DNA from: Camarhynchus parvulus
Taxonomy: Eukaryota; Chordata; Aves; Passeriformes; Thraupidae
Direction: 5' to 3'
Assembly (NCBI RefSeq): GCF_901933205.1
Contig: NC_044585.1
Span: forward strand, 2,914,001-2,978,000
DNA length: 64,000 bases
Position numbers and translations under genes: made by a program. This document shows, one piece after another, positions 48,289 through 62,235 of this stretch (the stretch's first letter is position 1; the number at the start of each line of letters is the position of its first letter). The notes beneath the pieces are model-generated. The model was not told the DNA's origin and did no database searches. It saw nothing but the letters and a program-made list of their open reading frames with translations.

Positions 48289-51200
48289 GTAGGAGGTTTT
48301 AAGCAGTTAAGTATTCAAGTAGGCAACGCAGAGAGGAAATCAGGTAAATTCACCTATGCTCCAGATTTAATTTATTCAATTTCCCTTCAAACTCATATTT
48401 AAAAACAGTCTCTTGTCTATTTTTGCTCATCTTCATTTTCCTTAGTTAACTTAGGTTTTATGCAAGTTAAGGCAACCAGCTCAAGATACAGTGCACTGCA
48501 TGTTTGAATTGGTATTTCAGAATCTTGCATCAAAATTTCAGTTTTTCCCTTCTGTTCAAGGTGTGGATCAGCTGTTCATCACAGTGCATTAGTTTCATAA
48601 GTGTTTTAATCTGAGCATTAGTCTTAGACTTCTCTTCCAGTTGATAAAAATGACAATTAAAAAAAAAAATTCAGTAGAAATGATCAGTTAAAAGACCATG
48701 CTGTTTAAATTCATAGCAAAGTATATTGTCTGAGAAATTCAATTTCACTACTGATACTTTGAAAAGAATTAAATGAATGCTTGGAGTCTTACTAACTGTA
48801 CATGACTTCTAAAAAATCTAAAGATGTATTTTTACACGCAAGCAATCCTTTTTAAAGTCTTCAATAATTCCATTCATATGAAGGATATTAATATGTTGGG
48901 CTAAACAACTTTGTGAACATCAGTATGGAAAAGTCTGTAAAAGCAGCTCTGAGTAATTACTCTTGGAAAAGGTGGGTTTTTTGAGTCATGTATTCTGTTT
49001 ATTTAGATTAAAAATATAATGTATCTGCAGACATATGCATGCCTGTATTTAAGGGCTGGGAGATAAATCCTGGAGCAGAATTGTGTCAGTGTAGAATGGA
49101 CTCACATACAGAGGGCAATTTAAAAGGAAAACGAAAAGGTGCAAAACTTTCTGCTATGAGAAAATTTGGGGAAGAATCAAGGATAACCACAAATATTTTC
49201 CAATAAGTAGTAAGAGTCACAAGGCCTGACGTAATTCATTTGACATATTACCAATACAGAAATAGTCTCTGCTTAGTAATTCAGCCCTTTTCAGCTAGCC
49301 AAGAAACTATTTTTCTCTTTGCATTCACTTCCACACCTCACATCCAGAAAATGAGGTAGGATGTTGTCCTAGGGTAACAGGTGTACCTTGGATCAGGAGG
49401 TCAGGAACTACTGCAGCCCTCCAAGCTCCATCTGTGCTGCTCTCTAGAGCTGAGGTAATTTGCAGGGCCAATAAAGCAACATGCTCTGTGCTAGACAAAA
49501 AGGAACAGAAGCTGGACATGCCCTTGGCATGAAGTGTAGCTGTTTTAACTGGGAAGTGGCCAGTGACTCCAGCTAGCTCTATGCCAGGCCACCTGGTCTT
49601 TCTCCAAAAAGGAGTAATTTAGGAAAATGTGGTTATTTTGAGAAAATCCACTTACAAGAGTATTTTTGATTCCTAAATTTAAGACGTGTACCAGTATCTT
49701 CAAGAACTGTGGGACAGTTAAAAACCAAAAGGTAGGAGAATGCACAAAGACTGGGAGAACACTGAGGAGTAACATTTCCAGAAGGAACAACAACTTAATG
49801 AAAAAAAATGGGCAGAAGAAAGACAAAAATAGATAGATATATATGTTCAGTAGAGGATAGAAAAGACAGAGAAGGACCAGCAGGAGGAGAAAATTAGGAA
49901 CATTAAAGAAATTAATAGCAAAACTTCCTCTCTTTATAAAAACAATTAGTTGACATATATAATACTGATAATGTTAGTGAAAGGGTGTTATGCAATGATA
50001 AATGACCTTGGAAATAGCAACTGCAAAAATAGGTCTAGGAAAAAATATCTTTCATTATGGTGTGGTTAACCCTGGAAAGGTTTAATAATTCTTACCCATT
50101 ACCTATCCTGTCATTTATGGGTACTTCATCCTTTTAGGTGAAAATTGAGGTGGAATGGATGGGGCAATGGATTTTTAAGCTTGCCAGAACCTGTTTGGAA
50201 AGAGCCCAAGAGATAATATTTCTGCTACACTGCTGACTCTTAGTGTCTCCACTCTTTCACCCTTGAAAAATCATAACTAATTGAATGTTTGGATAAGGAC
50301 TCTTTAAGGATACCTTTTTCCCTTCAAAACTTGTTTTGCTGTATGGAGTGCAAATGCTGAAAGGACAGATGGCATTCTTACTGCAGCAGATGGGACATCT
50401 CTTCTGTGAATGTCATTGTTGCCCAGGTGAAGTGAAATCCCAGCTGTATTAATGCAGCTCTTTCAGGTGGCAGTGCACTGCATCACTGATAAACCTGAGA
50501 ACTGAGAAAATAGATGCAAATTTATTGCATGATTTATCCAGGTGGATGACTAAGAGTCAAGGGATTTAATTTCAGCACCTGTCTTCAGCCAGCAGATTTT
50601 TTTAGTTCTAACTTTGCTATGCCTCAGTTTTCTTATACAATCAGAATTTTTATAAAGAAAACTCTCTATAAAACATAATTTATTTCAACATCTTGAATTC
50701 TTCAGAGAGAAAACAGAGTAACCATGAATTACTCAGAATACTGAAATCAAAAGCATCATAGGAATTAAATTATTAGAGAGTTAATAGCAATAAATTGCTA
50801 TTCAGAAAACATGATTATGTGACCTGATTATTTATACATAATTATTTACTTATTTGTTCCTCCCCATGCCTCTGATTTTATGTCAAGTAGGAGCACAGGT
50901 GGTGCTTCACTTTTATTTCTGCTTTCCAAGATAACTTTCACTCAATGAGGACTGGAACGGGCTGCTCTCCTTAGAAATCCCCTTTGCCCTTTGTTAAAAT
51001 GTCCTAGGTTCTCCACCTCATCATCTCTAATACTTATGATAGAATGACCTGCTTAGTTGAATAAAGATTTGGTTTTTAATATAAAGTGTCTGTTACCCTC
51101 CTGATAATTGACTCCACTTTTTGGTTTTATCCAGCTTTCTTACCTGGAAGCCATGCTGCAATGAATGCTGGTGTTTTCTTGTCTCTTCTTTCACTAATCT

Positions 51201-51777
51201 GAATAGGCCACAGTCCATTGAAAGAAAGAGGCGAAGGAGACACAACATCTAACAGGCCATTCATTGGGCAAGGGAGCCCTGACTCACTTCCCACCTTTTC
51301 CACAATTCAGCTGGCTAATAATTGGATATTACATGTAAAAAAGCAAATTAGACTATAAATACTGCACAATTTCCCAGGTAAATGATAGCAATTTATAATA
51401 AACAAAACTTAGAGGAACTTGTACTAGCAATTACTATATACAGATTTTAGTAAACTTGCCAAGCCAAGCAGCCTGAGTGCAAATATCCCAAGCAGGCAGC
51501 AGCTCCTCACTACAAGTGAGACCTAAAAACTCTCTGTGTGCCATGACAGATCTCTGTGCCTTTATACCTTGAAGGCACAGCCTCATTTGCTCTTTTGCCT
51601 CTGCTCTTTAGGTGTAACAGGTGGCAGGGAATGCTTAAAGGGACCCCATGTCCTCAATACAGGGATAAAATATCTTGTTCAAAATTAGGAAAACTTCACA
51701 AGCATTAACCAATCAAGTAACTGTTGTAACACTACTTAATGAACACACTACAGACACATTCAGTATCATTTGAATTA

Positions 51778-53500
51778 TTTATTTTTGAAGTGGACAATTT
51801 AAATGTTGATGTTATTAACCATTTTGTTTTAATTTTCTTAGAGCCCTTGGCTGAGATTTCTTGCACTAATCATAGTACATAAGGGGAACAAAAGTAGAAG
51901 GTGATTTTCCAGTGTGCATGTGTGTCTGTGTCTCTGTGTACTATGTGCTTTACAGTTATCAAACATTTATTTACACACCAACTTTACACTGATGTCTTTA
52001 AGAAGTCTTTTCTATGGCAGGGGAAAGAACCAACTGACCAAAGACTTAGGTCTATATAATCCATATGAGATTTTCCAGTGTAGTCCCACAGAGCTTCTTA
52101 TGCATTCAAACTTTTGCAGGAATGTTACTCCATCCAGTAGTGTTTCTTTATGAGATGAAACCTGGAGCTGAGGATTGCATCTCTTCAGTTTCCTTAACTT
52201 CACTAAACTGTAAATAATTTAAATTATTAAATTGAAATAACAAGACATTTAGTTATTGTTCATATCGCTCATCTTTAACCTTCTAATAACACATCACAGT
52301 TTAAAAATAATTTTAAAAACCAACAAAAAAAGACTTTTGAGGTTATACACTACACAATCTCCATGGCTCCTGCTTCTTGGGAAATCTGTTATAATATTAC
52401 AATACCCAGAAGGTATTTGGAGCAGTGGAACAGAATTGTCCGTTGGCAACTTTCACATTCAGCAATCCAGACACTACAACAATAATTTAAAAAATTGCTT
52501 TGTGATTTATTTTTTTAATCTGTATTAAAAAAGGAACACTAACCTACTTCTTAAATATAATTTGGTTTTTCATGAAACACCACAAGATTTGGCAAAAAAA
52601 GATGTAAAAGAAGACTGTTTTGATGTATAAAACTCCTTAACAGTAGAAGAAACACCGACCTTAATTTGGCCTATTCAAAGATTCATTTCATGTAGTTTTG
52701 CTGCATATTTGAAGCCAGAAAGAGCAGAAAGAGCTGCTAGTCAGTTAGGAACTCACAAAACAGTTGCGCACCAACAATTCCTTTAATAGGCAAAGTGTCC
52801 ATGAGAAACAGTAAAGTAAAGCAGAGGTGTATACATAGTATATGCTGAGAGTCATGTGCATGTGCATACATGATGGATGTGTACATACTCTTGACTGTGG
52901 ATACCAATAGTGTGGGTGCATGCCCACTCTCTACAGATTTAAGAAGTATTTTGCTTAAACTCTCTCATTCAATAGCTTCTGGTTTGAACTAGCTTTTCTC
53001 CCCAACACAAGCATTCTGCTCTCCACCCTGCAAACAAGTTCATCTGTCACTCACCAGATTTATATTTTTATGTCAATAAAATTTTAGGACAACTGGATGA
53101 AGAGTCATTTCTTACACAGAACATGATAACACTGCCACTGTAGGAAATGGAATGAGACAAATGGAATAAAAGTGCAGTGACTGTGGTGAAACATCTCCAC
53201 AGAGTTTGGCCTCAATCTCTTTTTTGTTTTTGTTTGGGGTTTTTGAGTTTTTGGTTGGGTTTTTTTTTTCACTTGGGGTGTTTGGTTTTCTTGGAGAGGA
53301 GGCTCTCACTCTCCAGAACATATATTTGGGGAAAATTATGTAGCAGGTTAAGGGGGCATAAGAGGAACTGTGTTCATATATCAGATTTCCCCATTTTCTC
53401 TCCTTGGGCTATTAAGCATTGCCCAATTTTTTTCCACCGAAGTGGAAGAAGTTAGCCCCTTTTTTATCACTCCAGGAAAACAGATTAAACACAAGGATTC
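51778..53500 (-). other. GNAZ: Probable GNAZ 3' UTR
   Basis: Sequence downstream of the GNAZ stop codon. Minus-strand AATAAA signals lie at 52,506-52,511 and 51,778-51,783; the lower limit is set at the farther one only as a bound. The G/T-rich tract at 53,219-53,290 would be transcribed as an A/C-rich tract. Confidence 0.45.
53219..53290. repeat. G/T-rich low-complexity tract
   Basis: Runs of T separated by G groups (TTTGG, GTTTTTG). Similar A/C- or G/T-rich tracts recur through the window (8,601-8,688; 29,300-29,348; 61,434-61,462). Their origin is unclear; some may be degenerate poly(A) tails. Confidence 0.75.
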
Positions 53501-53902
<402 letters not shown>

Positions 53903-56097
53903 TCACAGCTCTGTCTGCTGCCCTGAGCAGGTGAACTCCATTTAAGAGCAATTGAGCATGACCACCACAATTATGTTTGGAAATTAAAATCCAATGCTGC
54001 TATAGACTGAAAGAAGAGAGGTCTGTTAAAAATCAGCAGCTGTCTTGAATGTTCCTGGGGTATTGCTGCCACTGTGACATTTACACTGATGCAGCTGGAG
54101 CTGTCCGTGGTACCAGGCTCTTGGGAGGCTGTGTTTATTGCTTGGTTTACACCTATAAGTAGGTGTAAATAAATGTAATGTTTTGAATAGGAAATATTAT
54201 AGATTATTAAAAGATATATCACTCAAGTATTATCAGAAGTTGATACAGAAAATGTCTTAATCAGGCTTTTTTAGCAAGGTCATTATTTTTTTCCAGCCTG
54301 CTTAGGTTTCAGAAAATGTTATGCATACATCATGAGTCATGGGAGTGATCCAGGGTAAGTGAACAGCAGGGATTTGGGATGTCAAAAACCAAGGGTATAT
54401 TTGGTTTACAAGACTATTTGCAAATATGTATGTGTTCCATTTATCTGGCTTGTCTTCAGAGGGGATGAAAATAATTGGAGTCTGGGCATTTTTGTTGTTG
54501 TTTAACTGTGAAGTATTCTGGCCAGTTCTCCAGTTTGGAAAGAACAAACAGTGGAGGAAAGAGGATGAGTTTGGTTTTAATTAGAAATAAAGTATTTCTA
54601 ATATAAATTCTAAATTCTCCTGAAATTCATATCAGTTGTGTCTAGTGCATCTCCCTTGACTTTAGGAGTCACCTGGTGAGAGGAAGAGAGAATAATCATG
54701 CACTGTTTATTACACAAAAATTAATATGAAAAATATCATTTATTTAAAATTTACTTTTTATGTGGTTTTATTTGGAAATTAAATATATTGTATTGTTATT
54801 ATTTCAAAGGAAATCTGCAACAGTTTTGTTCATTATTGTTGCACTAAAGCTGTACACTGAAAAGATGCCTCTTAAAAATGCATAGTTACTGAAATAGGAG
54901 CAGACTGATTTACATAAGTTTTTCCAATTACCTCTTATACTTTCCTCACTTTGTGTTATTACTCCTTTTCATTTGCTAAGGGTTGACTTGTTCAGAATTG
55001 CATCCTGTGTTCTGTGAGTTCCACGGAGGCTCTGCTGTAGCTCTGTGTTTGCAGTGCAAGCCGGGCTGGTGCCATTGCTGGTCATTCCCAAAGCCCCAGG
55101 AGCGCCGGCAAGGCTGGCACTGCCGCGGCAGCCAGGGGCAAAGCTGACTCACCAGCCTCTCGAGGCACACTGAAACACAAGCTCATCAGACAGTTCTGAT
55201 TTGGGGCTGTTTGTTTACCTCTTCCTTTGTAAGGTGGGGTCATCTGACACTCCAGCCTAGTTTAAATATCAACAGATTTATAGGTGTAAAAACATAGCTT
55301 TAAAAATATGTTTGTGCATTTCTTTTCACAGTGCAAATACTGACACAACAGATAATCTCCTGAAACATCATAGATCTGTTTTCAAATACTCCAGATTTCC
55401 TTTCCTGATTTTGTAGCTGATAAATAACCAAGCAAGAAATTTTTATCTCAGTCAAAATGCTTTTGCTACTAATAGTCTGAAAAAAATCTTTTAGAGCTAA
55501 TATAGCTTTTTGGCCAACTCTCAGAACAATCATACCAACAGGATATTGCATTTTAAGAGGTTTGTGTTCATTACTGTATTTTGTAGTGAATCATAACACT
55601 GTCTCTCTACTACCAAATCCTCCATTGGAATCTGTAATCCAAGAACAAAAGCAGAGAGTTAAAACCCTTCCATAAACTGGGAGATGTTATGAACACGTAC
55701 AAGAGGACAGACAGTTTTAAATTACTGTAAACTTGGTGATCTCTTGTGGGATGTAATGAAAATATTAGTAAATTGTTGATCTTGACACCTAAGAAATTTC
55801 TTCTTCAGTGTAGTATTTTAATATTGGCTCAACATCTGAAATTCATAATATCCTTAACTAAACTGAATACCATTTCTTTTAGTTGAAAAGCAAGTAAGCC
55901 AACCAAGAATCATTTCTAACAAAGATGCAGGTGATATTATGCCATTGCTAGGCTGTGGTTGCATGGTATAAATGTGTAATATACCTTGGGAAATGAACCC
56001 CCCAAATCCAGGTCATGATTTTAATAGCCAAAGAAGGTAAATGTATCAATGAACAATGAGGAAATGTATCAGAAAGGAAAATCCAAGTCTTGAAATC

Positions 56098-56765
56098 TTA
56101 CAGTCATACAGTGGTTCAGGCTGGAAGGGAGCTTAAATACCATCTAGCTCCAAATGTCCTGTCATGGCCATGGACACCTGGCCTTGAACACTTCCAGGGA
56201 TGGAGCATCCAAATATTCTCTGGGCAACTTGTACCATTGTCTCCCCATTCTCACAGGGAAGAGTTTCTTATTAATACCTAATCTGAATCTACTGTCCTCC
56301 AGTTTGAAGCAATTCCCCCTTGTCCTGTCACTGCAGGCCTTTTATTTAGTCTCTCTCCGTCTTTCTTGTAGGTTCCTTTCCTGTACTGGAAGGCCACAGT
56401 GAGGTCACCCTAACCCTTGTCTTCTCCAGGCTGAACAATCCAGTTTTTCTCAGCCTTTCCTTACAGGAGAGGTGCTCCATCCCTCTAATCAACTTGGTGG
56501 CCCTCCTCTGGACTCACTCCAACTCTGGACTCACTCTGTTCTTCCTGCTGGGACCCCAGGGCTGCAGGCAGCTCTGCAGGTGGGGTCTCGCCTCAGAGGG
56601 GCAGAATCCTGCCCTCCCCTGCTGCCCACGCTGGGGCTCAGCCCAGCACAGGGAGGTTTCTGTGTCCCTGCACACACGGACAGGGCAGGGCCAGCCCTCA
56701 CCCACCAGCATCCCTGAGTCCTTCTCCCCAGCACTGCTCCATCTCCTCATCCCACATGATTTCTT
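56098..56765 (-). mobile_element. CR1 LINE fragment, ~670 bp, minus strand
   Basis: Starts with the decayed CR1 end (ATACAGTGGTTCAGGCTGGA), then CATCTAGCTCCAAATGTCC, GGCCTTGAACACTTCCAGG, CCCTTGTCCTGTCACTGCAG, CTTCTCCAGGCTGAACAATC and CTCTGGACTCACTCCAAC, all in the order of the reverse-complemented CR1 3' half. The longest transposon copy in the window. ORFs here (56,472-56,813) are CR1-derived or chance. Confidence 0.93.
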
Positions 56766-58020
56766 GCCATATCTTAAGTGATAAATCCACAGTTCTAAGG
56801 TCGAGGCTGACACTAAACATACATGGTATATTCACTCATCTACTCCCAGCAAAACAGGCTCATTTCTGCTTTTGACAATATTGTAAAACTACTTCACATA
56901 TCATAGGGAAAGTGAACTTGAGAGGGTTATGGCTTATTATAATAAAAATAGAAGAAATTGTTGTATGACTCCCAAAGGTGTCATAAAACAGTAAAATGAT
57001 GGTAGGCATTCTTCTCTGCAGTGTCTTTTCCAGTTCTGGAATCCTGAAGGGAGTACATAGCCAGGTGGTCAGAAAAAAATGTGCTGCTGTAATTTTATAA
57101 TTATACACAAGCTGGGGTATAAGCAAGATAATGCCAGTGCCTTACCCAGATGGCCTTGTTGGGGGCTAATTGCAAATTCTTCTCGGAGCATAAGAACAAG
57201 AAGTTGGTTGCTTAAGGGAAAGAACATGCTAAGGAACAGATGGTTGCTTTTATGCTTCCAATAGTTTGCAGAGGCACAAGAATCCCTGGTCATCCTCTGG
57301 AACAGTGGAGGTGTGCTTAGCAGGAAAGAGTTCTGAACAAGTAAGCATTTTCAAAAGGGAAGACCCAGTTATCAAGATAGCAAGTAATTAAAAGAACAGA
57401 GTTTGTAAATGGAGCCAAATTGTAATGTAGTATCTCCTTTCAGCTTTCACATTAAAGCTTTCTAGTCACAGCTGGGAGAGCTTTGAAATTAAAAATGAAA
57501 AATTATGAAGAGAGAAACTATCACAAATAGGGGAATCAACTGTCATTTGTATTAAAAGCTTAAGGGCTTCATCTTTCAGTCATTATATCTCTTTCATCAT
57601 AATTATTTTAAAACTGGGAGGTACTTGGGGATTTGAAGACCCTAACAAAACCAAGTAAAATTTTTCTTGTGTAAGCCATAAACAATAATGAATAAAATTT
57701 GTTCAGGAATAGTAATATTTACTTTCTAGAAAAGTTAGAAAATCTTTAAATGTCAGTAAATCTTGGAATAACCAGTGGAAGCTATTGCCATTTTCCTGTA
57801 GAGGCTTTCCTTGCAATAGTGGCTGACATTTAGCATATGCTGGTAGCTATGAGCTATTTCACAAAATGGCATGAAACTCTCTATTTCAAATACCTTCTTT
57901 AGAGATCCATGACTTAAAATCTTCTGAAGAAAGCAGATGAAGCTAAAGTATTTGAAGAAGGGGTAGTGGGGTAAAAAGGTAATTGAATCAGTTGGATGTT
58001 TTTCCTTAAGTTTAATAGAC

Positions 58021-58035
58021 AAAAAAAAAAAAAAA
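58021..58035 (+). repeat. Poly(A) tract
   Basis: A run of 15 A in the GNAZ intron. It may be a remnant tail or a slippage tract; no element was recognised beside it. Confidence 0.7.
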
Positions 58036-61000
58036 GAATCCATTTTGAAATAAGGACAGTCTACAAAACAAATGAAGGAAATACCATTGCCCAGGACACT
58101 CATAGTCAAAGTAGTTCAGGAATTCAAACAATGCTTGAGTAAAAGCAGAGGGAAAACAGAAGAATTTCACAAACAAAAATACAGAAAGCAAGTGATAGCT
58201 TGGATAAATACAAAGAGACACTCTTGTAAAAAAGACTACAATGAGTGCTACTTGAAATGTCCTTCCTGTCCTTCAGTCAGGCAGTCCTGACTGAGTGCTG
58301 GGTAAGAGGCATACAAAACTATTGTATGATTCATCTTTTGTTCAAAGGAAGAAGACTTCTACAAGGATGTATATGTTCAGGTCGCTGCTGGACAAAATGG
58401 GGAAAAATATGATAATTTAATGAGTTTTTAAAAATTTATTTCATCTAAAAATCCAAAAGAAGAAACTATCAGTTGGAGAGAAGTAAATAAACTTAATCCA
58501 ACACCTCTCAAAGAAATTAAGAACTCCACTGAGGTAGAATTAAACTGGGATAAAACTCTTTACCTGGGTTGTCCTGTATATATCTGTTTCTAGCCTTGGC
58601 ATCTCCCAGGAGGGATGGGGAAAGCAATAAGGATTTGACTAGACAAAATTGTTTTGGTTTCTAAACTTTTTCTTCCCAATCCAAGGAGCCCAAAATTCTC
58701 CTGGAAAATGTTGGAATTCTAAACTGTCAGAATTAGAAGAGGTGACATAGAAAAGTAAGCCCCACTGTGAATTCACTAAGAAGTGTTCTTAAGACACTTA
58801 GCAGCTTAACTTATTCTGCCAGCAGACAAACTCATTATCCCATCACCCAAACAATTTATTACGTTGGTCTGAAACCACTGCAGGAAATCCTGCTCAGTCA
58901 CGTTGTAAACAAAACAGGCAGCAGCTCGGGCTAATTAAAAGCAGCAATGTCAATATAGCACCTATCACACAGATCCATGCATGCACATGCCACCTATTTA
59001 TGTCCTTCCTACCAAAATGCCTTTCAGTATCCTGCATGTGGGAGGACTGTGAAGTGTAGAAAGGTGAAAACCTAACACGGTATGTTAGTTTATGTCACCA
59101 CAATGAAGGGAAATTGAAAGGGATGGTAAAAGGTTTTATACTGTGGGAATATTGAATCTCTAGTATGAAATGAGCTTATAGAAGGCTGACAAACATATGT
59201 ATTATAAAGTGGAACCCTGAAGAAATTTTGTGTGATTTGGTAGGGAGATATCTATTTATATTATGAAGGCAAAGAAATTTATTAAGCCTGAAACAAGTTT
59301 GTTTTGAATTTTTTTAAAATCAGATTCATTCTCAAATCAAGAGGAAACTATATATAAGCAAGCAAAATTTGTAAGCTACCATATTAATCATCCTTTATTT
59401 TAGAGGTAATGTCCTGTAATTGTTCATACTTACAGTTTTTACATGCAAATGTAGAACTGGTAGAGGAGGCAGTAGTCAGTGTTTGATACCTCTTTTTCAG
59501 AGAAGCAAGAGAAAAAAGACCTTATAAAGTGGTAGTGCAGCCTACTGTGTCCCATGATGGTTTCCTGTTGAATATTGCTATTGTCTTTACACAGAACTCT
59601 GTAGATGATAACTGAATCTGGCAGTGTGAATGAGAATTACAAGAGGACCTTTAGGCTTGGCTATTGTATGAGATGACAATGAACAACATCATGAATATTT
59701 TATCATGTATGTTCTCTGTGACTGAGAAAACCCTGCAGTGTTACTAAGGCTTACTGTGGACTAAACCAGACAAAGCAGATTTCATTGGGAATATTACTTT
59801 AACAGAATCCTGAACATTTGTCTTTGAAAATTAATCCCTGACACTTCTCAGGCCTGCAGCAAGTCATGTCTTAGCAGTGCATGCTCAGTTAAACATTGGT
59901 ATGTAGTTGTTACATATGAGTAATACTTGTGCCAGTGACAGACTGGGGTAAAGCAATCTTTAATACTATCTATCAAAATTATTTTATATTCCTAGATCAG
60001 AAACAATGCAGAATTGTTAATCCTACTAAGTAGAGTCTGACACCAAGCTATGGTTGTAGTGAAGGAAGCAGAGCAGAGAAAGAAGTTTGCTTAAATTTCC
60101 TGACTGGAGGATTAGATTTTGAGCCAGGGGATTTCCAAGCAAAGGAGCAGGACAACAGGTGCTTCTGCTAGCACCTATAAATTAAAGGGAATTTAAAGAA
60201 AGGATACATAGAAAACTCTTAGAAGAACAGTGGAAAAGGTTACTGAGTTCAAGGGTCAGAAAGGGTGGGACATTCATCATTCCATAGAAATGCTAGAAGA
60301 TCCAGATAAAGGCTACTCCTATATGTCTGGCCAGAGTATTAGAGGCTGTTCCACAAACAAGAAAAGGGGCAAAATTGAAATGGAGAAGTACTCATAGACT
60401 GATTTATTGCTTGTGACTAGCTATACATATCTTTTAAGTAAGCTGAAATACAGGAAAATTATATTTAGAAGTCACAAAATGGGCTTGTGATAGGTGCTAT
60501 ATTTATCATTACCCATAAGAGAATTGCAAGTCCAGAGGAAAGTTCTAGAAAAAGGTATGATCAAAAAAATAGAAATATAGGGCAGTCAATAGTGGTCCTG
60601 TGCCTGACAGAACAGCTACACAAGTCAACATTTCTGGGAAGCAGTAATAGGGATAGATTGGCAAAAGTAATGCTGCTGCAGCTGACAAAAGAAACTTAAT
60701 GTCCCAATGGGCCAGCATAATAAAACCTGCACATTTCCCAGCCAGTGTCCAGCCAGGGCAGTGCTGCCAGGCCTGCAGTAAAAGTACCCAAGAGAATCAC
60801 AAAATGGGCAGATAGCTTGGATTTTATCCCTAAGGGAGAGCTTGGTGTGTTTCAGTTGCTCAGCAAACAACTGTTAACACTCTGCTTTTACTGCCCCAAA
60901 GTCAGCAAAGTTTCATGCTACAGAAGCCTCTGGCTGCTGCCTTATGAGTGCATGGGCTCTGCTCCTCTTGGATCACTTTGGGGCACAAGCAGTACTAAGA

Positions 61001-61619
61001 GGGCAAATATCCCATAAAGGGAATAGAAAAATAAATCTCCAGGGGCTTTCACAGTGCCAGCAAATTAAGATTTCCTGAGTACAAATTAGGATCTTCATGT
61101 CATTCTAAGAAGTAAATTTGCAGCATACAATACTTATGTTTGCTTTGGGGGGGGTGGAGTTTTTTAAGCATTGTACAGTATCCCAGGTGAGCTGCATATT
61201 TCTGGAGGTTAGCAAAAAACTAGCTTAAAAACATTTTCTTGGTAAAAGCATATTCATTTAAAATGTCACAGTTCTTGAAAATATATTCAAAGTGTCATTA
61301 AAATTCATATTTCAATTGTAAATATCTGGGTGGTTTATCCTTAGATTGAGCTTTTTATATGGTAATAGAGTCCAGCTTTTCTATTCCTGGTAATAATTAT
61401 TTGCTTTCAACACTTACTCAGTGTTTTCAAGTGGGGTGGGTTTTTTGGTTTTGTTTTCTTCCAGGTCTTTAGATTGCTTACTTAGCTCAAAGGCAAAAGG
61501 AACATTTCAAGCATATATTCCACACAGCTAAAATATTGCAGAGTTTTACACGTAAAGTGGTCCAGTGGTCCTTGTTTGAGACCCTTAAGCTTACTGTCAG
61601 CCTTCTGTGTCTAGACATT

Positions 61620-61868
61620 GATAGAATCCCAGAATGGTTTAGGTTGAAAGGGACATTTAAGGTCACCTAGTTCAGCTCCTGCCATGGCAGAGACACACTC
61701 TGCTAGACCAGGTTGCTCAGAGCCCCATCCAGCCTGGCCTTGGGACCCTTCCAGGAATGGGGCATCCACAGCTTCTCCAGGCAACCTGTCCCTGGGCCTC
61801 ACCACCCTCATAGTTAATAATGTCATCCTAATTTCCAGTCTGGACCTACCCAGAAGACAGAACTTAAC
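61620..61868 (-). mobile_element. CR1 LINE fragment (minus strand)
   Basis: TAGAATCCCAGAATGGTTTA, GGTTGAAAGGGAC, CACCTAGTTCAGCTCCTGCC, CCAGGTTGCTCAGAGCCCCA and TCCAGCCTGGCCTTGG are the reverse complement of the CR1 3' end in order. Confidence 0.93.
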
Positions 61869-61879
61869 TCTGCAGTGAC

Positions 61880-62235
61880 CTTCAAGGAGAGGCTGAGGGA
61901 GCTGAGCTGGTTTGGGCTGGCAAAGAAGAGGCCAAAGGGTGACAGCCTACAATTACTTGAAGTAAAGGTGACACAGAACTCTTCCCAGCAGTATTAGAGC
62001 AAAGAATAAGCAGCAATGAACATGAATTGAAGTTTGGGAGGTTCAGATTAGATGTTAGGTTTTCTCTAGAAGACCAGCACAGCTCTGCAACAATTTGTTG
62101 AGTTTTGTGAAATCTACATCCATAGAGGATTTTCACTCAACTAACTGATAAAGCCATAGCTGGCCTGATTTACTGTTGGCAGTAGTCCAGACCTTTAGGG
62201 ATCACATCCAGCCTACATTTCTGTAATTCCATGCA
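61880..62235 (+). mobile_element. CR1 LINE fragment (plus strand)
   Basis: CAAGGAGAGGCTGAGGGAGC, GGTTTGGGCTGGCAAAGAAG, TTCAGATTAGATGTTAGG and the end CTGTAATTCCATG follow the CR1 3' region in sense orientation. It lies head-to-head with the minus-strand copy just before it. Confidence 0.8.

Noticed and set aside
56472..56813. Open frames of 81-99 codons
   Set aside because: They fall inside a CR1 fragment and are not in a CR1 reverse-transcriptase frame of any length; remnant sequence only.
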